Assembly: GCF_023278565.1 (NCBI RefSeq)
Contig: NC_064676.1
Location: 372,001-436,000, forward strand
DNA: 64,000 bases
Source: Colletotrichum lupini
Lineage: Eukaryota > Ascomycota > Sordariomycetes > Glomerellales > Glomerellaceae
Reading direction: 5' to 3'
Below the pieces are notes generated by a model that was not told the DNA's origin, ran no database searches, and worked only from the letters and a program-made list of their open reading frames with translations. Made by a program: the position numbers and the translations under genes. Of the stretch, positions 1-11,296 are shown piece by piece; the first letter of the stretch is position 1; each line of letters starts with the position of its first letter.

Positions 1-1320
1 TTATTAATAATTACCTTTATATATAACCCGTGCTTATTAGTTACGGAGTACGAAGGTGACTAATTTAGGATTATCGGAATATAAATTAATGATATATTAG
101 GCCTATCCGATATTAACTTTATAAAAAAAGAGGATAAGGAGCTTTAGAAAGCGGGCTTCGTAATAAAGCTAAAAGAGGTCCTTATAATAAATACCCCCTT
201 AGTATTTAACGGCAGGATTCTTATAATTAAAAAGGAAACTATCGTTTTTTAATAAAAGGGGTAAAGTAAGAAGATTAACCTTATTAATCTAAATATAACT
301 AATATTAAGAAGTAGTATAAAACTAAGCTTGCGCGAGGGGTATATATTATAAATATTTATTAGCCTAAGGCGACTTTTAATTATACTAGGGTAGTGTAAG
401 CTATAGATCTAACTAAACGAGACGTCGAGGTACTTAATAAGTAACTTAAATAATAGTAAACGAATCTCAATCGAGGTCTCGTTTACTACCTAATCGACTT
501 TACGATTAGTAAGCTCTACGTCTTCGTTAATAGGTTATTTACGAATAATAACGACCTTATTTCGTAATTAGGGTATATTATTATCCTAGCTAACGAGAGT
601 ATAGGCGAGAGCGAATTTACTATATACGGTAATATAATCTACTACTTATTAACTAAAAATAAATAAGTAATAAGAAGTATATTAGCGTTAGAGGTATATA
701 GTATAATTAACGGCGTTAACCTCTTTTACGTAATTTTAACGACGCTAAAGAAGATTACTAATTAAATTAGCCTTTTACTTATTCTAACGGTTATTTATAC
801 CGATTCTTACTTACTATACGAATATTTCGTTAAATTAAAAACGACGAAAAAAAAGAGGCTTATAATCGATATTATAGCCCTTAGGTAATCGTATAAAAGG
901 CGCGAGATACTCGAAATCCGTTAGATTAATAATAAAAATAACCTCGTAAACGCTTTTATAAAAATAATACTAAATAAGGGATTAGAGTAATTCGTAAGTA
1001 GTAGAAAAGTCATTATACGAATAGAGGGATAAGTTATATAAAAAGAGTAGAGAAAAAGGGGAAAAAGAGACGACTTAGTAAACGGGCCCGAGGTTAAATT
1101 ATATCTCTAATTATAGTAGTTAAATCGAAAAAAAAAAAAAAAGTTAGTATTAGATTAGAAATCTAATTTAACCGCGGTATATAGCCGACTACGCAGGGGC
1201 TAATTAGGGGCCCTATTTACGATTATTATAGCTAGCCTAACCTACGGTTAGAACCTCCTTTTTATACCTACGCAAATATTTATATAGTTTAATTAATCTC
1301 TTCGTCAACTACGGTTCGAA
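1..1320 (+). mobile_element. RIP-degraded Ty1/copia retrotransposon relic (RT-RNase H part)
   Basis: The stretch is very AT-rich, almost without CpA and TpG, while CpG is kept; this is the usual footprint of RIP (CpA to TpA). Read on the plus strand in the frame containing base 802, about 421-990 still resembles the end of a copia polyprotein: the RT tail with LNKQLK and a V-N-R-L-F-x-N-N segment, then the RNase H core YTDSY (796-810), IDIIALR (862-885) and ERREI-like KRREILEIR. The in-frame stops fall where RIP predicts them: TAA for CAA at 886-888 and TAG for TGG at 922-924. The element is therefore dead. Its 5' part lies outside the window. I cannot see a clean LTR or target duplication at the right end near 1320. 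Confidence 0.8.
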
Positions 1321-1324
1321 CTAA

Positions 1325-2117
1325 CTACCCTGTAATAGGGATACTAACAGTTCCTTCAGTGAGTTGGGTCCGCAGGTGATCAAAGACTGCCCCTTGTGTC
1401 ATGGGTAGATCTTGAGGTCGACTATTGCCAAAAATCGATTCGGGATGAGTATCGAAAAACATGTCCAAGGCGTCTGCTGAATCTGAGATGGAGATATTGT
1501 GCGTTTGTGGAGGAGTGGGAGCCGCTTGCCCGCGCTGCCGAAATTGGTGAATCTCTCTCGAGATTTTCTTAGGTTGCGTTGAGACCACAATGCTATTGGA
1601 AACTAGAGTCGAAGAGCAAGAGTCTCTCCTAGGGCCATCTCCCAGCGAGGGCTGGCTCAGAGGGGTGTGATAGGCACGCTGCCGTTTAGGGTCATGCTCT
1701 CTTTCACTCGAACTTGCCTCCGACGACGCATCGTCGTCATCATCATTAGACGGCTCATCGACGACTTTGCTGTTGTGTTCCGCATGCAGTGTCTTTTCAT
1801 GCCGCGTGATGAGGTCTCTGCCTTCCGATTAATCTCTGACTATCGCTCAGACAGTGCCAGGCTATTTTGAGGGAGCCTCACTTTCTTGAATATGTCTTCA
1901 AACAGTACTGGCAGGCATAAGGCTTCTCGTTTGTATGACTTCGCTCGTGGCGGATACAATGCTCACTGCGTTTGAAGACCTTAGGGCAGTGGGCACACTT
2001 ATAAGGGCGAGCGGTCCTGCGAGCACGCTTTTCCCCTGCCTTTGCCGTCTCTGTCGACGCGACTACTTGTCCGGGCCCATGGACGGGTAGGGATGTGGTG
2101 GAGGACATGAGGTACAA
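1325..2117 (-). pseudogene. C2H2 zinc-finger transcription factor, 3'-truncated
   Basis: Two exons, 2117-1882 and 1817-1325, joined over a 64 nt intron (GTGAGG..GCAG); 242 codons. The intron splits the second finger. Finger 1 is [19 protein letters not shown] (about residues 39-61) and finger 2 is [13 protein letters not shown] plus DLITRHEKTLH, both with C2H2 spacing and a TNEKPY-type linker, so DNA binding looks intact. After the fingers comes an acidic, serine-rich linker (run of Asp from GAT/GAC codons). Fungal proteins of this type normally continue for several hundred residues into a fungal-specific regulatory domain; here the frame stops at 1325-1327, exactly where RIP-altered transposon DNA begins. 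I infer that an insertion removed the C-terminal half. A short functional DNA-binding fragment is possible but less likely. Confidence 0.7.
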
Positions 2118-2654
2118 ATATTCTGAGTTTAGTGACGGGTGAGATAACTAAAGTAAGATGTTTGTCGATAAGGTGTATGACGGGTTTCTCGAGAATAAAG
2201 TAAGACGAGCAGTAACTTCTATGGCGTTGTTGGGGAGAACATGGGGAAACACGACTCAGTTTGTTGGAGTATCGTCCTCAGGAACCAACCAGACCGCATC
2301 GTCATCAAGGATCGACAAAATAGCGCCAAGACGGACATGGGGAACGCCCGCGGGCCGCCGCCGCGTGCGCAGTTAGCTGATCAGTAAGTTATTATCAACT
2401 CTTCGCTACCACGGCGGTTGCGGGGAAAAGTGTGGGGTTCATCGCATTTGTGTCCACCGGCATTGAGAACATTGGATCTGAGGTGGCCTTGTACAAATAT
2501 GCTGGTTGCTATTGGTCTTAATGCTCCGTTTGACCCATGCAGACGTGTGGCTCTTGTATGTTACAGCTCGGACGAAACGCAACCAATGACTCGAAGAACG
2601 GAACACGAACGGATCGCCCTCCGTTACTCCCCGTCGCGCTCTTCGAATATCTAA
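2118..2654. other. Intergenic: promoter of truncated C2H2 gene and 3' flank of P450
   Basis: No convincing gene. Short plus-strand frames here lack recognisable domains or splice context. The region carries the upstream side of the minus-strand C2H2 gene and the transcription end of the P450. Confidence 0.5.
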
Positions 2655-4408
2655 CTATGCTACAACCATTCCCTTCGTGTCAACTTTGACGCTTCCCAAG
2701 TAGAATCCTTCTCTTTCTGCTTGGGACCATTCAGACTTGAGAACTTCAGCTCGTCTGTTGTTGCGTGGCGCGAATCGGACCTTGAAGGGTTTGGGAAGAG
2801 TATTGATACCCGGTTCATAAGCTTCATCGGATAGATCTATCGGCAATTCCTTGCCATTCGGGTCTAATGCCGGCTCAATCTTGAAGGCCCACAAGATCTT
2901 GGCCAGTGTGATGAACAGGCTGTTCTCGGCTAGATGCATGCCAGGGCAGATGCGTCTCCCTCCACCAAAGTCAAAATGGTCACGAGCTTTAGCGTCTCCT
3001 TGAGCGGCGTAAAAGCCAGCCTTTTCAGGATACGCCAAGTAACGTGATGGGTTAAAATCTTCAGGGTCGGTCCATTTATCGGAGCTGAAATGTAACACGT
3101 ATTGAGGAATCGCAACGACGGTGTCCTTGGGGATGTAATAATCCTTATAGACGACGTCCGAGGTCGTGTAATGTGGGCTTCCTATCGTGGTTACTGGCCT
3201 GATGCGGAGGACCTCTTTCCCAATTGCTCTGATGTAGGGCAGGCTGGCTTCGTCTGCAAAAGTTGGCGATCTCTCGTCGCCAATCACCCTCGTTAGCTCT
3301 TCATTGGCAATGTCCTGTACTCTGGGGTTCGCCGCCAGGTAAAGAATGCAGCTATTCAACGCTGACGAAGTTGTCTCAGATCCGGCCTCAATCATGGCTT
3401 TACTTGAGTTAGTGCTCCGCATACAATTAATAGTAGAGCTGGATATGATACTTACAGCCTGCAACAAAACCGGCCTGAACATCGGTAATGCCGAGTTTCT
3501 CAAAGTCTGACTCCATGAAATGCTTCACGAAGCACTCAGGTGCTTTCTTCTCGGCCACCGAAGTCTTCAAGCCATTCCAATAATGCATCCAGATTTTTCT
3601 CTGCCTTTCGTAAGCCCGAATAGCAGCCGGACGCCACCACTGGAGAAACGATGGAAGATTGGCAAGAGGAGGAAACATGTCAGCGATGTAAGCGCCAGGC
3701 TCCGCAACCTCGGTAAAGTCTTTCAGAAGGTCATAAATCTGACGCACATCTTCGCAGTCCTGTGTTTTTAGACTAGGAGTTAGCTTTCCTCCTCGTCGAA
3801 GAGTTGACACCAAAATAACTACGTACCCACTTAGGAACACGAAGTCCGTACGTACTGGTGAGTACAACAGATGTGGTATACCGGCGGACATGCATGTAGA
3901 AACTTTCTTGATCTGTGTTGTCGGTCGCAATGTCGTAGAGAAGTTGTTTGGCCTCAAACTCTTGTGATGGCTTGTACGTGTCTGAAGCTTTTGGCGTAAG
4001 GAGCTTGTGCACAATCGTTCGCAATTGTCGCCATTTGGACCCGTAAGTCAAAAGTAAGAGCCTGTTGCTCCCGGACAGAAGGTCAGAGAGTACCGGCATT
4101 GGTGACCTTCCAGAGGTCTTTGCCGATTGTTTGTCAAATGTCTCGCGGACGGCATCTGGGCTATTGACGAAAACCCAGTTTTCCCAGCCGAGGCGGACTT
4201 TGACAATCTCGCCATAATCTTGAGCCCATCGCTGGACTTGTCGATGTGGTGCTGAACCTAGCTGTGGCGCATTGCCTAGTAAAGGCCACCCCTTTGGTCC
4301 TGGAATGGTCTTATACCCCTTTGGAGTGGCAGTTGTTCTGCTCTTGATGTAAAAGTGAGCTACAACTATGGAAATAGAAAGAAAACTTAATAACTTGAGT
4401 AACGACAT
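2655..4408 (-). CDS. Cytochrome P450 monooxygenase (OrdA/CYP64-like E-class)
   Basis: Three exons: 4408-3827, 3759-3456, 3397-2655 (introns 67 and 58 nt), 542 aa. A membrane anchor lies at residues 5-22, followed by a proline-rich hinge (IPGPKGWPLLGN). The I-helix AGSETT (300-305) is rebuilt only when intron 2 is spliced at GCT|GTAAGT..AAAG|CC, which supports the model. The K-helix ExxR is EVLR (357-360), the PERF-like motif is FNPSRY, and the heme loop is FDFGGGRRICPG with Cys446. It should be an ER-bound NADPH-P450-reductase-dependent monooxygenase. Subfamily resemblance is to fungal secondary-metabolite and xenobiotic P450s such as O-methylsterigmatocystin oxidoreductase; the substrate is unknown. 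It is divergent from the homogentisate dioxygenase with only 497 bp between the start codons, suggesting co-regulation. Confidence 0.92.
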
Positions 4409-4905
4409 TGCGTATAATCACGTTGTGATAGCAATTAAAGTCTGCCCTGCCTGATCGAACTCAATATGAAATTGTGCAGACAACATTCTAATAGCCACCT
4501 TTCATAATAAGTGGTGTTTCTTCATCCGGAACACACTACCTATGCACACCTAATCGTTGTGCCCGCATTGGAGCACGAGCCCACTTCGGCGACTTTGTCA
4601 GTCATGACAGAGACACCACATCCCCGCACACTAAGAGACATGTCTGGAGTGGAATCCCACACAGGTCGTCTCAGCACGACAACGAAGCTCTCCGAGCCTC
4701 CACACGCTCCAACGTACAAACTGCCGCAAAGGTCGTGTGGAGTAGCTGCCCAAGCTCAGATAGCTCCATGTGGGGTGAAGCTTTCCTCAATAGATAGGGG
4801 AGCATTTCGTACAAAAGCGATAGATAGCTCCATTGAGCCGTCGTTCCCGTCAGCCCCTCATCCAGCAACCCCTCCTCGCATTCTCAGAGCTAGCTTCACT
4901 TCACA
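4409..4905. promoter_or_regulatory. Shared divergent promoter, P450 / homogentisate dioxygenase
   Basis: A 497 bp gap separates the start codon of the minus-strand P450 from that of the plus-strand dioxygenase, so both promoters must lie here. I see no single convincing palindromic operator; several short CGG/CCG triplets occur. The dioxygenase ATG has a good context (CACAATGG). Confidence 0.5.
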
Positions 4906-6422
4906 ATGGCAGCGCCAAAAGACCTTAAGCCGAAGGACTTCCAAAACGCCTTCCACTGGGCGGCGACGCAGCAAGACGGAGCAGTCCCCTCCTTTGCGAC
5001 GCGCCCGAACGACCCGTATGCTTATCAGCCCGGTTTCAACAACAGCTTCGAGTCAGAGGCTATCGCCGGCACGATTCCAAGGGGCCAGAATAGCCCGAGA
5101 AGCATCAGATATGGATTGTACGCCGAACAGGTGACGGCTTCGGCCTTTGTCGCGCCCAGGCATTCCAACAAGAAAGCTTGGCTCTACCGGTCGCGACCAG
5201 CTGTTGCTCACCAGGGATTTGTAAGTCCTTTTTCCCTCATCAATCTTGGAATTTGTCGCTGATTCTTCTCTTGTAGACCGATCTTCCCGATAACAAAGAC
5301 ACTGAGTCGACTTTTATCCCGATCAATCCCCGAGTTCACGTTTCACCCACTCAATTGGCTTGGAAGCCGTTCCCGATCCCTGACGGCCAAGATCTGGACT
5401 TTGTCGATGGTCTCAAGACTGTCGCCGGCTCTGGAGATCCAACTCTACGCGAGGGCCTCGCCACTCATGTCTACCTCTGCAATAAGAGCATGACGAAAAG
5501 AGCTTTTGCGAACTCCGACGGCGACTGGCTCATTGTGCCTCAGCAAGGTGCTCTGGACATCCAAACTGAGTTCGGTTTCTTGTACGTGCAGCCTGGTGAG
5601 ATTTGCGTCATCCAGCGTGGTCTTCGCTTCAAGGTGAACGTTGAAGGACCCACTCGTGGATACATCCTGGAGATCTGGGGCTCAAACTGGGAGCTTCCCG
5701 AGTTGGGTCCTTTGGGAGCGAACGGGTTGGCCAACGCGCGCGACTTCTTGCACCCGGTTGCCGCATACGAGGTCACGAAAGAAGACCCCTGGAATATCGT
5801 GTACAAGATCGGCGGAAAGTTCTTCAACAGCACACAACGGCACTGCCCCTTCGATGTGGTTGCGTGGCATGGAAACTACGTGCCGTTCAAGTATGATCTC
5901 ACCAAGTTTGTCAACGTGGGCTCCATCTCCGTGGACCACATTGATCCGTCAATCTTCTGTGTCTTGACGGCCAAGTCCCGAGATCCAGCTGCGCCCCTGG
6001 CCGACTTCTTGATCTTCTCTCCTAGATGGGACGTTGCATCTCACACCTATCGCCCGCCCTACTACCACAGAAACTGCGCTTCTGAGCTGATGGGTCTGAT
6101 CTATGGCGAATACGGAGGTCGATCCGATGAGTTCCAGCCCGGAAGTATCTCGTTTGAGTGTGGATTTGTACCTCATGGCGTCGCATACGAGCAGTTCGCT
6201 GCTGCATCCAAGGCGGATCCCCCTCAAATGCAGATTTCGCTCGGCTCCATTGCCTTCATGTTCGAGACGAGCCGAGCTCTCACCATCACCGACTATGCCT
6301 GGAACAGCAAAGAGAAGCATGAGCACGACCCCAAGATGTGGGATGACTTGGTCGACAATTTCTCCCAGTTCGAGATCGATCCTAAACTTTTGAGGTCTAA
6401 CAAGGCAAACCACCTGAGTTGA
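4906..6422 (+). CDS. hmgA: Homogentisate 1,2-dioxygenase
   Basis: Two exons, 4906-5220 and 5277-6422 (56 nt intron GTAAGT..TTGTAG), 486 aa. It opens the ring of homogentisate to maleylacetoacetate in phenylalanine/tyrosine breakdown. The beginning carries YQPGFNNSFESEA and YGLYAEQ, typical of the family; the core has GDWLIVPQQG, WHGNYVPFKYDL and DHIDPSIF. Fe(II) ligands are readable as His369 (YYHRN), Glu375 (SELMG) and His405 (PHG); their spacing of 6 and 36 residues equals that of the human enzyme (335/341/371). The usual PHGPD after the third ligand is PHGVA here. The protein is about 40 residues longer than animal enzymes. Fumarylacetoacetase and maleylacetoacetate isomerase, its frequent neighbours in fungi, are absent; a P450 and a flavin oxidase flank it instead, so this may be a second, specialised copy. 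Confidence 0.95.
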
Positions 6423-6717
6423 GCACTTGTAGCGGAGGGGAGAATTTGAACGAGTTAGGTGTAACATGTTCCAGCGGTTTCGTATCGCAGGGAAAGCTAC
6501 GTAGTATAGAGTAAAGGAAGGCAACGAAAGACTTTTTATGAATTAACTGAAGGAAAAATTGTGAGGAAACTGCTTATAGCAACCACCAAAGAAGATCGGA
6601 TGTAGGGAGGCTGATCTGGCCTTCGCGGTGGATGTCATACTTACCTTATACACCAGACTTTGCTTAACGTCTTGACCCCTACTCTACGGTAACCAGGAAG
6701 ACACTAAACCTGTAGCC

Positions 6718-8393
6718 TTAGACAATAGGATTGTAGAACCTCATCCGGTTCTGAGGATCCCATTTCTTCTTCAGCCCTCTCAACTTCTCCAGCCTCCATT
6801 CGTCCCATCCATAGATAGCCTCGAGCGACTCAATTCCATGAGCATAATTCACATATGCTGTCAAGCGGTCAGGCTCATGACTTGCCGCTAATAGATGCCC
6901 TCTTAGCTTCTCTCCATATTCTTGAGCAAGTGCATCAAGAGACGCGTTCGGCTTGTACATGATGTACGACGTAATCAGAATATCGTCATCTCGATGCGGG
7001 AAGGCTGAGCTCTTCTCATCGACGGCTTTCACGCCGTGAGTCGAATATCCTTCAAGGAGGAAGAAGGACCCGGCAAATTCCGGGTTGCGGTTCGACATGT
7101 CGGCGATGTCATCAAACACTTTCCGGACGGCGGGTAAATCATAGGTCTTCAGACCGATAGGGTATCGCAGACCCGTGTAGCCTTTGGCGCATCCGACACT
7201 ATCACTGCTCATGAAGGTCAAGCCAGCCAAGTCTGGCATAGGTGCCACACCAGCTTCGACATTTATATGATCAATGTCATAGAGAGACTTCGCATACTCT
7301 GTAGACTTTTCGAAGGTGTCGTCCGATATGATGGCGTACCAGATTACGGGCTGTCTGCATTTAGCGGTCGCAATCCTGTTCGGGATTGAGCATCTTACGG
7401 GAGTTTACACTTACTCGATTGGGGTCGATGTCAGGGATGTTTACAAAATACATCCAATGCGTAACTTCTGGTGGCTGAGTCTTCATCATAACGTTGGCCA
7501 GATCGAGAATCTCCTCAAGTTTGTCCTCGAGATAGATAAATATCTGATAAGACCACTCGATGTTCTTGATATCGTGGACTCGGTACTGCCATTCAGTGAC
7601 GATGCCAAAGTTGTGGCCGGCTCCCCTCAAAGCCCAAAAGAGATCGGGATTCTCATAATTGGACGCTGTGACGAGCTTTCCATCGGGAAGAACAACTTTG
7701 GCCGAGATGATTTGGTCCGAAGCCAGGCCATACTGACCCTGAAGCCACCCGTGACCGCCTCCTAGAACTGGGGCAGAAATGCCAACGCACTCACAGATTC
7801 CTGTCACTTTTCGTTGTCAGAAAAACTTGGAGTTTCGAAAGGACTTCTGCGATGGCACACCTGTTTGCTTGCCTGCTGCCCACAGAGTATTGACAACCTC
7901 CTTGACACTAGCTCCGCCTCCAATCGTAGCAGTCTCGCCATCCTCAGAGAGGACGACTTGGTCCATGCTGCGAAGGTCGATGGACACAACATTCTTAGCT
8001 AGACTCAGCGACTCTGTTGCACCGTGACCACCCGATCTGGCAAGGAAAGGATTGCCCTGCTCATTTGCATGACGAATCTGCAGACAACGATTAGGGCTGC
8101 AGAAGGCTGCCTTTCGCAGAACATACTGTCACTTGAATGTCGCTCTCTGTGTAGACATTGACAACAACTCCAACGTCCGGCGCGTGCCAGTCGCGCCACC
8201 TATTTGTGTAATTATCAAAAAGGGGTTCATTTGGAAGCACGACCGACGCTTTTGGTGAGAGGTGTGTGGAGAGCAGCCCCGAGGATGCCTTGTTCCCATC
8301 CTTCAGAGACGCCAGACCGAAGCGATTTAGGATGTTCTGCGACGAGGTCGTGTAGTTCAGTGCCCATGAAAGACCGAGAGCGAGGACCTCCAT
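6718..8393 (-). CDS. FAD-linked oxidoreductase, berberine-bridge-enzyme type
   Basis: Four exons: 8393-8127, 8077-7861, 7800-7415, 7350-6718 (introns 49, 60, 64 nt), 500 aa. The FAD-binding PCMH fold is shown by ARSGGHG (His107) and GICECVG..GGGHGW (Cys164). These match the His and Cys that hold FAD by a double covalent bond in berberine bridge enzyme and related sugar oxidases. The C-terminal BBE segment ends in the usual short signature NRMRFYNP. The N terminus (MEVLALGLSWALN) is weakly hydrophobic and not a clear signal peptide, so cellular location is uncertain. It is convergent with the homogentisate dioxygenase. Likely role: oxidation of a phenolic, alkaloid-like or sugar substrate; the exact reaction cannot be read. 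Confidence 0.88.
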
Positions 8394-9109
8394 CTTTACT
8401 CGTGCATCTTTGGCTCAGTGTCGGGTAAGTTAGGTTTCGATAGAACAGATGGAGTAAAGTTCAAAGTGCTGGCAAGTTGGGCTTGAGAGGAGTCTAATTG
8501 CTGACATCACGTGCTGAGGTGGGAATGGGCGATTTGTAGACTATCACTCAATAGTAAGAAAGTCAGTACTTGTACGTACAGTATTGATACTGGGTAGATA
8601 AGATCGGTCTGGCTGAGGTGTGAAAGACACGCAGACCCAGCCATTATATCACTGGGGCCCTTGGATGACATAGAATCCATCGTGAAGCGAATCCTCAGCG
8701 ATGAAGCCGGAAGAACAGCCGTCTTTTGTTTTGCAGCCCAGAATCGAGCCACAATCCCATTTTCCGATCAGTATTATGTCAACAGTTCTGTGATGTTACA
8801 CGGACTGACTGCGTGTATCCAGCCTGATATGACGAAAAGAGGCACCTATGCCCCTAACAGTGTGCTTGTTATTAAAGAGGTTTGACTGGTTCGCCATCGA
8901 GGAGCACAGCAATTGTTGGTGTATGGCATTCACCCAATGGCAAGGCTCAGTGAGTGCATTCATCACATGATCCCGCCCGGTTACATCAGTCAACACAAAT
9001 CAGGCTGAGAGGCGGTGATAAATTGATGACCTCTCTCCGACACAACATCTTTCAGTCTCGAGTCCACGTGCATTGACCACTTACCTTAGGTACCTAGAGT
9101 GCCATATCC
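8394..9109. other. Intergenic between flavin oxidase and broken NLR
   Basis: No gene supported. It holds the promoters of the minus-strand flavin oxidase and, on the right, of the plus-strand NLR-like gene. Confidence 0.5.
8502..8513. promoter_or_regulatory. TGACATCACGTG: bZIP half-site fused to CACGTG E-box
   Basis: The motif lies about 110 bp upstream of the flavin oxidase start codon. CACGTG (8508-8513) is the classic core for fungal bHLH and some bZIP regulators, and TGACATCA resembles a CRE/AP-1 type site. Function is inferred from motif and position only. Confidence 0.35.
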
Positions 9110-11296
9110 ATGATCATGGCGCTCGCGTTGCGTCATGCTTCGCTCTTGAAACCAGAGATACGATTAGCCCAAGCAGTCTCGGAGTTCGAAGCTTCGCTTG
9201 ACTCCCCACAAAAGGCATCTTTCAGGAATGAGCGCTCTACAGCATGCACCAAGTCTCCAACCGAGGGCGATGTGATGTGTTTCACGGCTGAGATTGACCG
9301 TCAAGCTCGTCAGAAGCGGCTGTCATCCCGATGCTTTGGGCCTCGTCTGACGAATTTACTCCAGTCAGTTCAACAATTTGCTGCTTTAGGCGACGTCGTG
9401 GTAGGCGGATCCCAGAATCTTGTCGCTTGCGGGGTATGGGCAGCAGTCAGGATGACCTTACATGTAAGTGTATTTGCATGTGGGTTAATCAAGCAGGTCT
9501 TACTATGTCTTACTGACCATTCAAGATTTGTATCGGGTTTTCCTCGTATCTGGAGAAACTTTCCCTCCTATTCATGGCTGCTGGTAGACAAGCACCGCGC
9601 CATCAGGCATTAGCTTTAGTCTATCCGAAATCCAAAGAGCTGCAAAACCATCTCTGCGAGTATTTTATCGTCGTCACTCATATCTGCCACCGAGTTCAGT
9701 CTTTCGCCCGGAAATCAACCTTTGGCCAATTGACAACTTCCCTCAACGACTCAGACATCAAAAACTTCCAGTCTGATCTTGTTCTATGGTCTACGGCAAT
9801 CAAAGAGGAGGTCGATTTGTTGCTCAACAAGCATCATGAAAATGAGGCCCATTTGAGCGCGAAAGCACGAGCATTAGCAACTCGCTGGTCGGCCTCTATA
9901 GCACACCGATATGACGTCGAAAAGAAGTCAAAGTGGCTTGATTCTTGCTCTACCTACGATTTCCAGACAACTTGGAAGCAAATGCAAAAAATTGGTTCAA
10001 CTTCATTGCTCGCAAGATCTAGCGAGTATCGGCAATGGAAAGAGCCTCAATCGTCAACATCAATCCTCTTCAGTGGTAAAATCGGCGCCGGCAAGTCTGT
10101 CACGATGGCAAACGTTGTGAGTGATCTCAGTCATGACAAAGAAGCTATTGTGCTTTACTTCTTCTGTCGATATGACATTCCAGAGAGCTTGAATCACCGG
10201 ACAATTCTCGGCAGTCTAGCCAGGCAGTATCTAACCTGCTTTCCTATCGGCAGTGATGTTTTTGCAGATGATTTATTGGTACCTCAACTAGGAGTCGAGG
10301 ACTTTGTCCACGTCCTGAGACTGGGTTCAATGAAGTACAAACAGAAATATATAATCGTGGATGGCCTCGACGATTGCAGTACAGAGGAACGTCGAATCGT
10401 TCTAAGCCAGCTCAGAGAGATCCAGCCATCATCGAAGTGGCACCTGGGAGTTTCAGCCCAACTTTCAGCCGATCAATTCATTAAGACTCAACTTGATCCC
10501 ATGTGGAATATAATACTTCCCAACGAGAATCCAGACATTGGATTCTTCATCGATTTGGAGATTCAAGCTCGACTCAAAAACGGTCGTTTAGCCGTTGAAG
10601 ATCCTGGTTTGATCCAAGACATCAAAGCAGCTCTCATCGAAGGGGCAAATGGAATGTAAGTACCGGCTCCTGGAAAGGTAGTACTTGTCCAGGCTTTTGA
10701 TATTGGTCGATACTCTTACATGTTACTAAGTATGAAACAGGTTTCTCTGGGTGGCTCTCCAACTTGAAGCCATTTGCTGGGAAAACTCAGACTTTGATGT
10801 ACGAGCAGCAATCAAGTCACTTCCTCGAGATCTAGAGACAACATATGCTCGAATCCTGGAGAGATCGACAATCCGAGATTCTCATAAGTATTATGTCCGA
10901 ATCCTCAAGTTCCTTGCCGCGGCATATGAACCATTGACAACGGCTCAAATACGAGAGATGGCAAGCGTGACTATAGGCCAAGACGACTATGACCCAAAAA
11001 GGCAAATAAACAACATTACTAATCTTCTTGCTTTCTGCGGCAGCTTAGTTATGACGGACGAAGAGGAGGGTACCGTAAGATTTGTACACCACAGTGCTAA
11101 GAGCTTTTGCCAAGGTTCTCTGGGTCACATCTCGATCTGGCAGTTCACCGCAGAGGAAGCTCACAATGAGCTTGGTGGCACCATCCTGACATATTTGAAC
11201 TACTCTATCTTTGAGACCAAGCTTTCAAGAAGAGTTTTGCTATCCGGGCAGTACTGTTTGGCTATCCGGGCAGTAACCCACTTTTCGAACCAATGA
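9110..11296 (+). pseudogene. NACHT-type STAND NTPase (NLR-like), 3' end replaced by a mobile element
   Basis: Three exons: 9110-9463, 9526-10655, 10741-11296 (679 codons). The N-terminal ~250 residues resemble the DUF7708 domain found before NACHT in fungal NLR-like proteins. The NTPase has Walker A GKIGAGKS (302-309) and Walker B YIIVDGLDDCS (393-403), then FLWVALQLEAIC and LPRDLETTYARIL, the usual helical link after NACHT, and a winged-helix-like stretch with FVHHSAKSF. The frame then runs into the inverted-repeat element at 11233 and stops inside it at 11294-11296; the last ~20 residues are transposon-coded. The repeat domain expected at the C terminus (ankyrin, WD40 or TPR) is missing, and no continuation is visible right of 11847. 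The sensor is lost while the NTPase is intact; the gene may be dead or give a truncated protein. Confidence 0.8.

Noticed and set aside
4511..5134. 207-codon plus-strand ORF overlapping the dioxygenase start
   Set aside because: Different frame from the homogentisate dioxygenase, whose family N terminus at 4906 is clear; the longer ORF is promoter DNA plus a shadow.
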